In this document: piece by piece, positions 7,897 to 16,277 of the stretch | Numbering within the stretch: the stretch's first letter is position 1 | Layout of the letters: every line of letters starts with the position of its first letter | DNA from: Chitinophagaceae bacterium BSSC1 | GTDB lineage: Bacteria > Bacteroidota > Bacteroidia > Chitinophagales > Chitinophagaceae | Assembly: GCA_002256435.1 (NCBI GenBank) | Contig: NKJC01000004.1 | Location: 1-64,000, forward strand | Length of the DNA: 64,000 nucleotides | Reading direction: 5' to 3' | Translations under genes and position numbers: made by a program | Notes under the pieces: model-generated | What the model was told of the DNA's origin: nothing | Seen by the model: the letters and a program-made list of their open reading frames with translations, nothing else | Database searches by the model: none

Positions 7897-8511
7897 TTAT
7901 TTAGTCAATAGTTGTTCAATAGTAGTGGCTAATTCATTTGCCCAAACTGCGTGTGATTTAGCAGAATAATGCAATTGATCCCCTGCCAATAAACTGGTAT
8001 CATTTTTTGCCAATCTGGTTTGTGCAGTAATATTGATAAAATGGCATTGGTGTTTGCTGGCAAAATTTTGACAGATTAAATTAAAAGCGTCAATTTCTTT
8101 ACTAGCATTACCAATAGAGCGTTTACTAGCAAATGGCGTAACACTCCAATCAGGAATAGACAATACCACACATTTTTTACTATTTCCACCTGCAAAATGA
8201 ATGGCTTTTTTGAGCAAGAATTCAAAGTCATTTTCAAATCCTTTGATGGGCAAACCTCGGTATTGGTTATTCACGCCAATGAGTAGGGTTACAAAATCAT
8301 AACTGGCTTCCAATTGTTGGTTGAGAATATGATCGGCCAATTCAAAACTGGTCCAACCCGTTTGTGCCACTATTTCTGGAGCATGAAAATGGAGCCCTTT
8401 TTTACGTAAAAGCTGAATGGTTTGATATGGAAATCCAGCGTGCAAAGGAACAGATTCTCCAATGGTATAAGAATCGCCCAAGCAAAGCATGCTATTGATA
8501 TGGGTACTCAT
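7897..8511 (-). CDS. Cytoplasmic SGNH/GDSL hydrolase coupled to kynureninase
   Basis: 204 residues. SGNH blocks: I LGDSYTIGE with nucleophile Ser14, III GVNNQ (79-83), V DQLHYS with Asp178 and His181. There is no signal peptide, unlike many periplasmic GDSL esterases, so it should act in the cytoplasm on an ester or amide. Its ATG overlaps the kynureninase stop by one base (TAATG), implying coupled translation and related roles. The true substrate is not shown. A formamidase role on N-formylkynurenine is a hypothesis only (see findings). Confidence 0.85.
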   Translation of the reverse strand: MSTHINSMLCLGDSYTIGESVPLHAGFPYQTIQLLRKKGLHFHAPEIVAQTGWTSFELADHILNQQLEASYDFVTLLIGVNNQYRGLPIKGFENDFEFLLKKAIHFAGGNSKKCVVLSIPDWSVTPFASKRSIGNASKEIDAFNLICQNFASKHQCHFINITAQTRLAKNDTSLLAGDQLHYSAKSHAVWANELATTIEQLLTK

Positions 8512-9779
8512 TAGAAATGTGCTTTTAGAATACTATAAAATTGGTAAACGTCTTCAAAGCTACAATAAAGTGGGGCAGGAGCCACCCTAATGACACCTGG
8601 TTCTCGATAGTCTACAATAATGCCGTTTTCAATCATTTTGTCATGAATGGCTCTACCTTGGTCTTTAAAATACAAGCTTAATTGGGCACCACGAAAGTGA
8701 GGATCAGAGGGAGTGATGATTTCAAAATTTAAGTTGGGTAACTGTTGTAATAACCATTCTAAATAAGCTGTAAGCTGCATGCTTTTTTCTCTTAAAGCCT
8801 GAATACCGGCTTCATCAAAAATGGCCAAAGAAGCTTTTAATCCAATCATATTAAAAACCTGGGTAGTGCTAATATTCCACCCACTAGCATTGGGTTTGGC
8901 ATGAAACCCTTTTTCCATTTTGAACCTAGTTTGTTCATCATTACCCCACCAGCCAGCCAATCTAGCTGTATCACTATTTGATGCCCACTTTTCGTGTACA
9001 AATACACCTCCCACAGCACCAGGCCCAGCATTCAAATATTTGTAACTACACCAAACTGCAAAATCCACCTGCCAATCGTGTAATTGTAAAGGGATATTGC
9101 CAGCCACATGTGCAAGGTCAAAACCTGCAATGGCGCCAACTGCATGTGCTGCTTTTGTAATAGCTTCAAGGTTATAAAATTGTCCCGTATAATAATTGAT
9201 GCCGCCCATCATCACCATAGCTAATTTGCCGCCAGCTTGCGCGATGGTTTCAAGAATATCTTCCTCCCGCAATAATTTTTCACCTTCTCTTGGGCTAATT
9301 TCTATGATGGCTTGATCTGGATCCAAACCAAAATGTTTGACCAATGTTTCAATAGCGTATTGATCAGAAGGAAAAGCACCAGCTTCCATGATAATCTGGT
9401 ATCTATCAATACTGGGTTTATAAAAACTCAACATTAACAAATGCAGGTTCACAGTTAAGCTATTCATCAAAGTGATTTCCTTGGTGCTTGCACCCATTAT
9501 TGACGTTAAAGAAGGTTGCAAATATTCATGGTATCGCAACCAAGGATTAGTACCCCCAAAATAGCCACCCACAGCTAAATTCTGCCAGGTTTTCATTTCA
9601 ACATCCATGGCTTCAGCCAAAGATTTTGGTTGTAAGCCCAATGAATTGCCGCAGAAATAAATACAATCCCGGCCCTGATGCTGAGGAAAATGAAACTTAG
9701 ACTTAAATGGGGCCAAAGCATCTGCTTTGTCTGTAGCAATTGCATAGTCTAATCCAATTTGAAAAGTATTATTTGTCAT
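8511..9779 (-). CDS. kynU: Kynureninase
   Basis: 422 residues, PLP enzyme of aminotransferase fold type I that cleaves L-kynurenine (or 3-hydroxykynurenine) to anthranilate (or 3-hydroxyanthranilate) and alanine. The PLP lysine is Lys247 in CSYKYLNAGPGA. FCGNSLGLQP (42-51) and GFDLAHVAGN (219-228, with the PLP-ring-contacting Asp) are characteristic. It sits in a minus-strand operon: symporter, 10-base gap, kynU, one-base overlap, SGNH hydrolase. With kynA nearby, it forms the core of tryptophan breakdown. Confidence 0.95.
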   Translation of the reverse strand: MTNNTFQIGLDYAIATDKADALAPFKSKFHFPQHQGRDCIYFCGNSLGLQPKSLAEAMDVEMKTWQNLAVGGYFGGTNPWLRYHEYLQPSLTSIMGASTKEITLMNSLTVNLHLLMLSFYKPSIDRYQIIMEAGAFPSDQYAIETLVKHFGLDPDQAIIEISPREGEKLLREEDILETIAQAGGKLAMVMMGGINYYTGQFYNLEAITKAAHAVGAIAGFDLAHVAGNIPLQLHDWQVDFAVWCSYKYLNAGPGAVGGVFVHEKWASNSDTARLAGWWGNDEQTRFKMEKGFHAKPNASGWNISTTQVFNMIGLKASLAIFDEAGIQALREKSMQLTAYLEWLLQQLPNLNFEIITPSDPHFRGAQLSLYFKDQGRAIHDKMIENGIIVDYREPGVIRVAPAPLYCSFEDVYQFYSILKAHF

Positions 9780-9789
9780 GATAATCGAA

Positions 9790-11007
9790 CTAAGGTTTTA
9801 TGTATTCTTTTTCACTTTTTGCAATGACCAAGGTAGCCACTCCATTGCCAATTAAATTGGTAATGGCCCTTGCTTCACTCATAAATTTATCCACCCCCAA
9901 TAAAAATGCCAATCCTTCTAATGGAATCTTGTGTAAAGCAGCTAGGGTAGAAGCCAGTACAATAAATCCGCTACCGGTAACACCTGCAGCCCCTTTAGAA
10001 GTAAGCATTAAAATTAAAAGCATCATCCCCAACTCTGAACCGCTCAATGGAACATTATAGAGTTGGGCTAGAAAAATAGCAGCCATAGAAAGATAGATAG
10101 ATGTGCCATCAAGGTTAAAAGAATATCCCGTTGGAATCACCAAACCTACCACAGATTTACTACAACCCATTTTTTCCAGTTTGCGCATCATAGAAGGTAA
10201 GGCGGCTTCAGAAGAGGAAGTCCCTAACACAATTAACAATTCTTCTTTAATGTCTTTGAGAAAGGTCCAAATACCAAAGCCAGCATAACGCATAATGGAA
10301 CCCAGAATTAAAAACACAAAAAGAAACATGGTTAAATAAACGCAACCCATAAGCTTGGCCAGTGGCACCAAGGTTTTTAAGCCAAATTTCCCAACTGTAA
10401 ATGCCATGCCTCCAAATGCCCCAAGTGGTGCTAAATACATCACCCATTTTAGGCCTGTAAAAACATAATGTGAACAACGCCCCAAAAAATGGATGGCTTT
10501 AAGCCTGTGTTGAGAATAGTTTAACAAAATTCCCACAACAATAGCTACCAATAAAACCTGCAAAGTCAGGTTGGCTTGAAAAAACTTAACCCAATTAAAA
10601 GCCTGTCCCGCGTTTTGTGTAAACTTGCTCGCATCCTGAATGGGTAAACCTGTTTTGTCAATCTTGCCTGGTTCTAATAATAAAGCTACCAGAATGCCAA
10701 TCCCAAGTGCCAAAGTGGTCACCAGTTCAAAATAAACCAAGGACTTGATGCCAATTCTACCCACTTTTCGCAAGTTGCCAATACTACTGATCCCTAAGAC
10801 AATAGTGAGAAAAATAATGGGGGTAATAAATAGTTTAATAATGTCTACAAAAGTCTTTCCAATGATTTCTGTTTTAATGGCAAGGGCTGGTTGAAAATGC
10901 CCTAAAGCAATGCCCAATAAAATGGCCAGCAATACATAAAAACTGAGGTTGCTAGCTATTTGTTTCCAGATAGTTCTTCCTTGGGGATTACCCATAGCTG
11001 TTTGCAT
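9790..11007 (-). CDS. Dicarboxylate/amino-acid:cation symporter (DAACS family)
   Basis: About 405 residues from the ATG at 11007; a longer frame to 11067 would overlap the upstream gene. It has eight or so membrane helices and the family's re-entrant motifs: TSSSEAALP (HP1, serine-rich) and the NLDGTSIYL segment in helix 7, then TSKGAAGVTGSGFIVLA (HP2). GltP/DctA-type carriers import glutamate, aspartate or C4-dicarboxylates with H+ or Na+. Its position just before kynU suggests a link to amino-acid catabolism, but tryptophan is not a known substrate of the family. Confidence 0.9.
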   Translation of the reverse strand: MQTAMGNPQGRTIWKQIASNLSFYVLLAILLGIALGHFQPALAIKTEIIGKTFVDIIKLFITPIIFLTIVLGISSIGNLRKVGRIGIKSLVYFELVTTLALGIGILVALLLEPGKIDKTGLPIQDASKFTQNAGQAFNWVKFFQANLTLQVLLVAIVVGILLNYSQHRLKAIHFLGRCSHYVFTGLKWVMYLAPLGAFGGMAFTVGKFGLKTLVPLAKLMGCVYLTMFLFVFLILGSIMRYAGFGIWTFLKDIKEELLIVLGTSSSEAALPSMMRKLEKMGCSKSVVGLVIPTGYSFNLDGTSIYLSMAAIFLAQLYNVPLSGSELGMMLLILMLTSKGAAGVTGSGFIVLASTLAALHKIPLEGLAFLLGVDKFMSEARAITNLIGNGVATLVIAKSEKEYIKP

Positions 11008-11012
11008 GGACC

Positions 11013-11420
11013 TTATAATTTTTTTGGTTTGCCTGGGGCAAAGCTGCCAATGGGAGCTGTATACCAAGGGTGAATTTCTGCTACTAATCTGCCAGCTTTA
11101 ATGGCGGGGTCAGTTTGAAGCAAGGTTTCTAATTCGTTCTTAGTTGGGCAGTCAAAAATAAACAAGCCTTGGGCCAATGTTTCTTCTGCAAATGGTCCCG
11201 CTACTTTTAATGTTCCTGCTTCATATAAACGGGTAATATTGGCCATATGCCCAGCTTGAATCTTAGTAGCAGTTAGGGAATCCTGATTGCGCACTGGTCC
11301 TTTTTTCAACAGCACAAACCAAAATTGTTTGATTTGGCTGGCAGGTTCTGGATTTGATTTGTTTTGTGCCAACAAGCATAGTGGCAATAAAACAAGGGCT
11401 GTTAAGATTGTTTTTTTCAT
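11013..11420 (-). CDS. Exported YciI-like protein
   Basis: About 135 residues from the ATG at 11420. An N-terminal signal peptide (MKKTILTALVLLPLCLLAQ) precedes a YciI-like ferredoxin-fold domain: FWFVLLKKGP, then HMANITRLYEAGTLKVAGPF, ending in AEIHPWYTAP. YCII proteins are small enzymes or binding proteins with a conserved His/Asp pair and are normally cytoplasmic. Export of this one is unusual but seen in Bacteroidota. It is the first gene of the operon with the symporter (5-base gap), kynU and the SGNH hydrolase. Confidence 0.75.
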   Translation of the reverse strand: MKKTILTALVLLPLCLLAQNKSNPEPASQIKQFWFVLLKKGPVRNQDSLTATKIQAGHMANITRLYEAGTLKVAGPFAEETLAQGLFIFDCPTKNELETLLQTDPAIKAGRLVAEIHPWYTAPIGSFAPGKPKKL

Positions 11421-11440
11421 ATGAAGCAACTTGGTTCAAA

Positions 11441-11470
11441 TAAAAATACAACATGGAGCAGGTATTCCAA
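11441..11470 (-). promoter_or_regulatory. Candidate promoter of the YciI-symporter-kynU operon
   Basis: On the minus strand: TTG (11470-11468), a 19-base spacer and TATTTTTA (11448-11441), about 20 bases before the ATG at 11420. Good fit to the Bacteroidota -33/-7 pattern. Confidence 0.55.
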
Positions 11471-11530
11471 CTGCATAATTGGATTATTTGACAGATGGTG
11501 TCCTGTTTTGAAGTGAATCTAGTATTTTCA

Positions 11531-14023
11531 ATGCCTAAAACTACTGCTATGCGTTTCATGGTATTCCTGCTTGGTATTTGCCTTTCTACGGCAATCATGG
11601 CACAACAAACCCCTATTGCAAAGGCCAATTATGCAGCTGCCGCAAGGTATTCTCCCAAGAAATTGGAAAAACTGGTTTTTAGCTTAAATGTAGATCCACA
11701 TTGGCTAAAAAAGTCAGACCGTTTTTGGTACATGTATGAAACTTCAGAAGGGAAAAAATGGTATATAGTAGACGCAGTAAAAGGAGAAAAGAAATTATTG
11801 TTTGACCAAGCTGCACTAGCCGCCAAACTAACCAAGATCACCGATGATCCCATGGATGCGCAGCACTTGAATATAGATAGTATGCGTTTTATCAAAGATG
11901 AGAATTGGGTGCATTTTGAAGTCAAGAGCACATTAGATATTGAAAAGAAAGACAGCACGCTCAAGAAAGGAACCCCTCCAGTAAAAGAGAAAAAGATTTT
12001 CTTTTTTGAATACAATTTGGTTACAGGTGAATTGGTAGAATTAACTGGATTTAAAAAACCATTTCGCAGACCGTCTTGGGCCAATATTTCTCCAGATGGC
12101 AATACCATCTTATTTGGTAAGGACCAAAATCTTTGGTTTATGGACAAGGCCAATTATGAAAAGGCCTTGAAGAATGAAGAAGATAGTACCATTGTTCAAA
12201 CCCAGATTACCAAAAATGGGGTAGAGAATTTTGGCTATCACAGTGATGGTTTTGGAGAGTCCAATGTTGAAAAAGAAAAGAATAAAAACAAACGTAAATC
12301 AGTGTTTGCGCAATGGTCTCCAGATTCAAAATGGTTTGTGATGAATAGGGTAGACAATAGAAGGGTCAAAGACCTTTGGGTAATCAATAGTATTGCAGAT
12401 CCAAGACCTACATTGGAAACCTATAAATATTGGATGCCAGGAGAAAAAGAAAGTCCTATAGAACACTTGCTGTTGTTTGAAACCGCAACCAAGAATAACA
12501 GAGAGATAGCATCCGGACTTTATAAGGATCAAGACTTGAATGTATGGTCAGCGCCAGCCAAAATCAGTACTAGGGATGATGAGTTTAGGCCATCGCTTTG
12601 GTTGGGGACCAATGATAAATTTTATTTGAGCCGCACCAGCAGAGACCTTAAGAAAATTGATATAGCATATGTAGACGTAAAATCTGCTACAGTGAAAACG
12701 CTGTGGGAAGAGAAAATGAATACCTATATAGAAATTCGTAGACTGGGTTTGGTAAATGAAGGCAAGGAATTAATACAATGGAGTGAAGACGATGGATGGG
12801 GACATTTTTATCTCTATGATGAAAATGGCAAATTGAAAAATCAAATTACTTCTGGTCCTTGGCATTGTGAAGAGATCTTGGGAATTGATGAAAAAGCAAG
12901 GGTGCTTTATTTCTCAGCCAATGGTAAAGAAACTGGAGAAGACCCTTATCTCTTACACGCTTATCGTGTGAATTTTGATGGTTCAGGTTTGAAATTATTG
13001 AACCCTGGAGATTTTGACCATAACAGTAGTATGGATGACAACAAGAAATACTTGGTCAATAATTATTCTAGAGTAAATACCATTCCCAAGTCTGTATTAT
13101 TAGCAGCAGACGGAAGAAAGATCATGGATTTGGAAACAGCCGATTTTAGTAGTTTGTTGGCTACGGGTTATCAATTTCCACAACCCTTTAAGGCCAAGGC
13201 CGATGATGGTATCACAGATATTTACGGTGTCATGTACAAACCCTTTGATTTTGACAGCACCAAGAAGTATCCCATCATGGAATATGTTTACCCTGGTCCT
13301 CAAACAGAAGCCGTAAACAAATCATTTAGCAAGGGAATGGATCGCACAGACCGATTGGCTCAATTGGGAATGATTGTGATTACATTGGGTAATAGAGGTG
13401 GACATCCTAGCAGGAGTAAATGGTACCACAATTATGGATATGGAAATCTTAGAGACTATGGTTTGTCAGACAAAAAAGCCGTTGCGGAACAATTAGCTGA
13501 TAGGTATAATTTTATAGACATCAATCGTGTGGGGATTCACGGCCATTCAGGTGGTGGCTTTATGAGTACAGCCGCTTTATTGGTCTATCCTGATTTTTTC
13601 AAAGTGGCAGTTTCTTCTGCGGGTAACCATGACAATAGTATCTACAACCGTTGGTGGAGTGAAAAACACCATGGGGTAAAAGAAATCATCTCTGAAAAAG
13701 GAGATACCAGTTTCCAGTACAATATTGACAAGAATCCAGACTTGGCCAAGAACTTAAAAGGAAGATTAATGTTATCTCATGGAGAGATTGACAATAACGT
13801 ACATCCTGCCAATAGCATGCGTGTAGCCAATGCCCTAATCAAAGCCAACAAACGCTTTGACATGATTATTTTACCTACGCAAAGACATGGATTTGGAGAC
13901 ATGACCGAGTACTTCTTTTGGAAAATGAGCGATTATTTTGCTAGATATTTGATTGGGGATCCAACTGAAAGACCGGTAGACGAGGAAGAGATGAACCGAG
14001 AAATAGAATTGAAAAAGAAATAA
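11531..14023 (+). CDS. S9 family serine peptidase (DPP-IV/prolyl oligopeptidase type)
   Basis: About 830 residues. Start is the ATG at 11531 or 11549; both leave a signal peptide (MRFMVFLLGICLSTAIMAQ), so the enzyme is exported. The N-terminal part is a beta-propeller (DPP4_N-like, about 80-530). The C-terminal alpha/beta-hydrolase has the nucleophile motif GHSGGG (Ser about residue 670), Asp in GEIDNNVHP and His in QRHGFGD. Such enzymes remove dipeptides or cut after proline in peptides in the periplasm. No S9-type partner lies nearby; it is probably a single-gene transcript. Confidence 0.92.
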   Translation: MPKTTAMRFMVFLLGICLSTAIMAQQTPIAKANYAAAARYSPKKLEKLVFSLNVDPHWLKKSDRFWYMYETSEGKKWYIVDAVKGEKKLLFDQAALAAKLTKITDDPMDAQHLNIDSMRFIKDENWVHFEVKSTLDIEKKDSTLKKGTPPVKEKKIFFFEYNLVTGELVELTGFKKPFRRPSWANISPDGNTILFGKDQNLWFMDKANYEKALKNEEDSTIVQTQITKNGVENFGYHSDGFGESNVEKEKNKNKRKSVFAQWSPDSKWFVMNRVDNRRVKDLWVINSIADPRPTLETYKYWMPGEKESPIEHLLLFETATKNNREIASGLYKDQDLNVWSAPAKISTRDDEFRPSLWLGTNDKFYLSRTSRDLKKIDIAYVDVKSATVKTLWEEKMNTYIEIRRLGLVNEGKELIQWSEDDGWGHFYLYDENGKLKNQITSGPWHCEEILGIDEKARVLYFSANGKETGEDPYLLHAYRVNFDGSGLKLLNPGDFDHNSSMDDNKKYLVNNYSRVNTIPKSVLLAADGRKIMDLETADFSSLLATGYQFPQPFKAKADDGITDIYGVMYKPFDFDSTKKYPIMEYVYPGPQTEAVNKSFSKGMDRTDRLAQLGMIVITLGNRGGHPSRSKWYHNYGYGNLRDYGLSDKKAVAEQLADRYNFIDINRVGIHGHSGGGFMSTAALLVYPDFFKVAVSSAGNHDNSIYNRWWSEKHHGVKEIISEKGDTSFQYNIDKNPDLAKNLKGRLMLSHGEIDNNVHPANSMRVANALIKANKRFDMIILPTQRHGFGDMTEYFFWKMSDYFARYLIGDPTERPVDEEEMNREIELKKK

Positions 14024-14044
14024 GGGCAATCATGAAGCCTGCAG

Positions 14045-14052
14045 TATTTTTG
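14045..14052 (+). promoter_or_regulatory. -7 box of the acyl-CoA dehydrogenase gene
   Basis: TATTTTTG matches TAnnTTTG, 28 bases before the ATG at 14081. Confidence 0.5.
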
Positions 14053-14080
14053 CAGTATTAACCCATTTAAATTATAACAT

Positions 14081-15265
14081 ATGGCTGCCAGAACCGATTT
14101 GTTTCAATCACCTGATTATTATCAATTAGATGAGTTGTTAACAGAGGAACACCGATTAATTAGAGCGTCAGTTAGGGATTATGTAAAAAAAGAAATTTCA
14201 CCCATCATTGAAGACTATGCTCAAAGGGCTGAGTTTCCAAGTCAGGTGGTAAAGCAATTGGGCGATATGGGTTGTTTTGGACCCACGGTTCCCGAGCAAT
14301 ATGGTGGAGGTGGATTGGACTATATCAGTTATGGTCTCATGATGCAAGAATTAGAGCGTGGAGATAGCGGCATTAGAAGCACAGCAAGTGTGCAAGGTTC
14401 ACTGGTCATGTATCCTATTTACGCATACGGTAATGAAGCGCAGCGCAATAAATACTTACCCAAACTTGCCAGTGGAGAATGGTTGGGTTGTTTTGGATTA
14501 ACCGAACCTGATCATGGAAGCAATCCATCAGGAATGCTCACGAATATTAAAGACGCAGGCGACCATGTGATTTTGAATGGCGCCAAAATGTGGATCAGCA
14601 ATGCCCCCTTTGCGCAAGTAGCCGTGGTATGGGCCAAGGATGAGGAAGGAGTGATTACAGGTGTAATAGTAGAACGCGGAATGGAAGGGTTTAGTACGCC
14701 TACCACGCATGGCAAATGGAGCTTGCGCGCAAGTGCTACAGGTGAGTTGGTTTTTGACAATGTAAAAGTTCCTAAAGAAAATATTTTGCCCAATGTGCGC
14801 GGATTAAAAGGTCCCTTGGGTTGTTTGTCCAAAGCGCGTTATGGCATTGCTTGGGGTGCATTGGGAGCAGCCATGGATTGTTATGATACGGCTTTACGTT
14901 ATAGCCAAGAACGCATACAATTTGACAGACCCATTGGAGGTTTTCAATTGCAGCAAAAAAAATTGGCCGAGATGGTTACAGAAATTACCAAGGCTCAGTT
15001 ATTGGTTTGGCGTTTAGGAGTATTGATGAATGAGGGAAAGGCCACACCTCAGCAAATTAGCATGGCCAAAAGAAATAGTTGTGAAATAGCTACCAATATT
15101 GCTAGAGACGCCAGACAAATGCTAGGAGGTATGGGTATTACAGGAGAGTATAGCATCATGCGTCATATGATGAATCTAGAAAGTGTGATTACTTATGAAG
15201 GTACGCACGATATTCATTTGTTGATCACAGGTATGGACATTACCGGTTTTAATGCATTCAAATAA
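14081..15265 (+). CDS. gcdH: Acyl-CoA dehydrogenase, glutaryl-CoA dehydrogenase-like
   Basis: 394 residues, three-domain FAD acyl-CoA dehydrogenase. GCFGLTEPDHGSNPSGM (about 140-156) is the FAD/substrate motif as in glutaryl-CoA dehydrogenases, and the catalytic base is the Glu in ITYEGTHDIH near residue 373. The opening ADEHRLIR-like segment and SVQGSLVMYPI also fit this branch. Glutaryl-CoA dehydrogenase oxidises and decarboxylates glutaryl-CoA to crotonyl-CoA in lysine and tryptophan breakdown, which fits the kyn genes nearby. It is followed 2 bases later by shikimate kinase and a DUF423 gene, probably one transcript. Confidence 0.85.
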   Translation: MAARTDLFQSPDYYQLDELLTEEHRLIRASVRDYVKKEISPIIEDYAQRAEFPSQVVKQLGDMGCFGPTVPEQYGGGGLDYISYGLMMQELERGDSGIRSTASVQGSLVMYPIYAYGNEAQRNKYLPKLASGEWLGCFGLTEPDHGSNPSGMLTNIKDAGDHVILNGAKMWISNAPFAQVAVVWAKDEEGVITGVIVERGMEGFSTPTTHGKWSLRASATGELVFDNVKVPKENILPNVRGLKGPLGCLSKARYGIAWGALGAAMDCYDTALRYSQERIQFDRPIGGFQLQQKKLAEMVTEITKAQLLVWRLGVLMNEGKATPQQISMAKRNSCEIATNIARDARQMLGGMGITGEYSIMRHMMNLESVITYEGTHDIHLLITGMDITGFNAFK

Positions 15266-15267
15266 AG

Positions 15268-15807
15268 ATGGAACAAGCTAAGGAAGCCCCAGTAAAAGGC
15301 CCCAAAATATTCTTAGTTGGGATGATGGGATCTGGAAAATCTTATTGGTCAAAATGGTTGTCCAAAAAATTCAAGACAGGCGGATACGATTTGGATTTTT
15401 TGATTGAATCCAACGAGGAAAAAACCATTGCAGAAATTTTTGCGGAAGACGGAGAGGACTATTTTAGAAAACAGGAAGCCAAAGTTCTTAGATGGTTCAA
15501 AGAGAAAAAAGCATTTGTATTAGCTACCGGGGGTGGCACTCCTTGTTTTAACGAGAACATGGAATGGATGAACAAACAAGGGCTCACCATTTGGATTGAT
15601 TCAGACATTGCTACCCTGGTTCAAAGATTATTGCCAGAAAAAGACCATCGTCCTTTGATCAAAGATTTGAGTGATGCAGCATTGGCTGATTTTCTAACCA
15701 AGAAAAGGGAAGAGCGAATGGGATTCTATCAGCAAGCCAGCATTCATCTAAAAGAGTCTCAGATCAATGAAAAGACTATTCTAAAAATCATCCAAGAACA
15801 TGCATAA
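15268..15807 (+). CDS. aroK: Shikimate kinase
   Basis: 179 residues. P-loop GMMGSGKS (18-25). DLDFLIES carries the shikimate-binding Asp, and the ATGGGTPCF segment follows. HRPLIKDL is the lid/Arg region. It phosphorylates shikimate to shikimate-3-phosphate with ATP in aromatic amino-acid synthesis. The ATG is 2 bases after the dehydrogenase stop, and the 3' end overlaps the next gene by 8 bases. Confidence 0.93.
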   Translation: MEQAKEAPVKGPKIFLVGMMGSGKSYWSKWLSKKFKTGGYDLDFLIESNEEKTIAEIFAEDGEDYFRKQEAKVLRWFKEKKAFVLATGGGTPCFNENMEWMNKQGLTIWIDSDIATLVQRLLPEKDHRPLIKDLSDAALADFLTKKREERMGFYQQASIHLKESQINEKTILKIIQEHA

Positions 15808-16186
15808 ACCATTTTTCATCACCGCAGCTATTTTAGGTGCCCTAACGGTAGCTATGGGAGCGTTTGGTGCACATGCACTTAAAGCCATAGTTCCAACTGA
15901 GGCATTATCCATTTATGAAACCGCTGTTAGGTATCAATTCTATCATGTTTTTGCTCTGGCCATTACCGCAATACTTTATGAGAAATATCCTAACAAATCC
16001 CTAATCAATGCCTGTGCTAGTTTCATAGGGGGGATGATTTTCTTTTGTGGTTCACTTTATTTATTAACTATTAAAGCCGCAACTGGAATAGAATGGCTCA
16101 AACATGTTGGTCCTTTTACACCTGTTGGGGGGGCGTTCTTCATTTCAGGTTGGCTGCAACTGGCTTGGGGCATTAAAAAAGGCTGA
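15800..16186 (+). CDS. DUF423 (YgdD-like) membrane protein
   Basis: 128 residues with four membrane helices and the family signature: GAFGAHALK near the N-terminus, YQFYHVFAL in helix 2, and TPVGGAFFISGWLQLAW at the end. DUF423 proteins are small inner-membrane proteins of unknown function, present in many bacteria. Its start lies inside the last codons of aroK, implying translational coupling. Confidence 0.88.
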   Translation: MHKPFFITAAILGALTVAMGAFGAHALKAIVPTEALSIYETAVRYQFYHVFALAITAILYEKYPNKSLINACASFIGGMIFFCGSLYLLTIKAATGIEWLKHVGPFTPVGGAFFISGWLQLAWGIKKG

Positions 16187-16264
16187 TTTGGTGGAAAACT
16201 TGGGCCGCGCACACCAGTTTTGCACATCCCGGCGGGCATGGGTTTTAAGCTTGTAGGCATAGCT

Positions 16265-16272
16265 TATATTTG
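16265..16272 (+). promoter_or_regulatory. -7 box of ftsK
   Basis: TATATTTG is a perfect TAnnTTTG box ending 5 bases before the ftsK ATG at 16278, again implying an almost leaderless transcript. Confidence 0.5.
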
Positions 16273-16277
16273 TTTTC

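Noticed and set aside
11263..11628. 121-residue minus-strand frame crossing the YciI start and the S9 peptidase start
   Set aside because: It crosses the divergent promoter region and overlaps two well-supported genes in other frames; its translation matches nothing.
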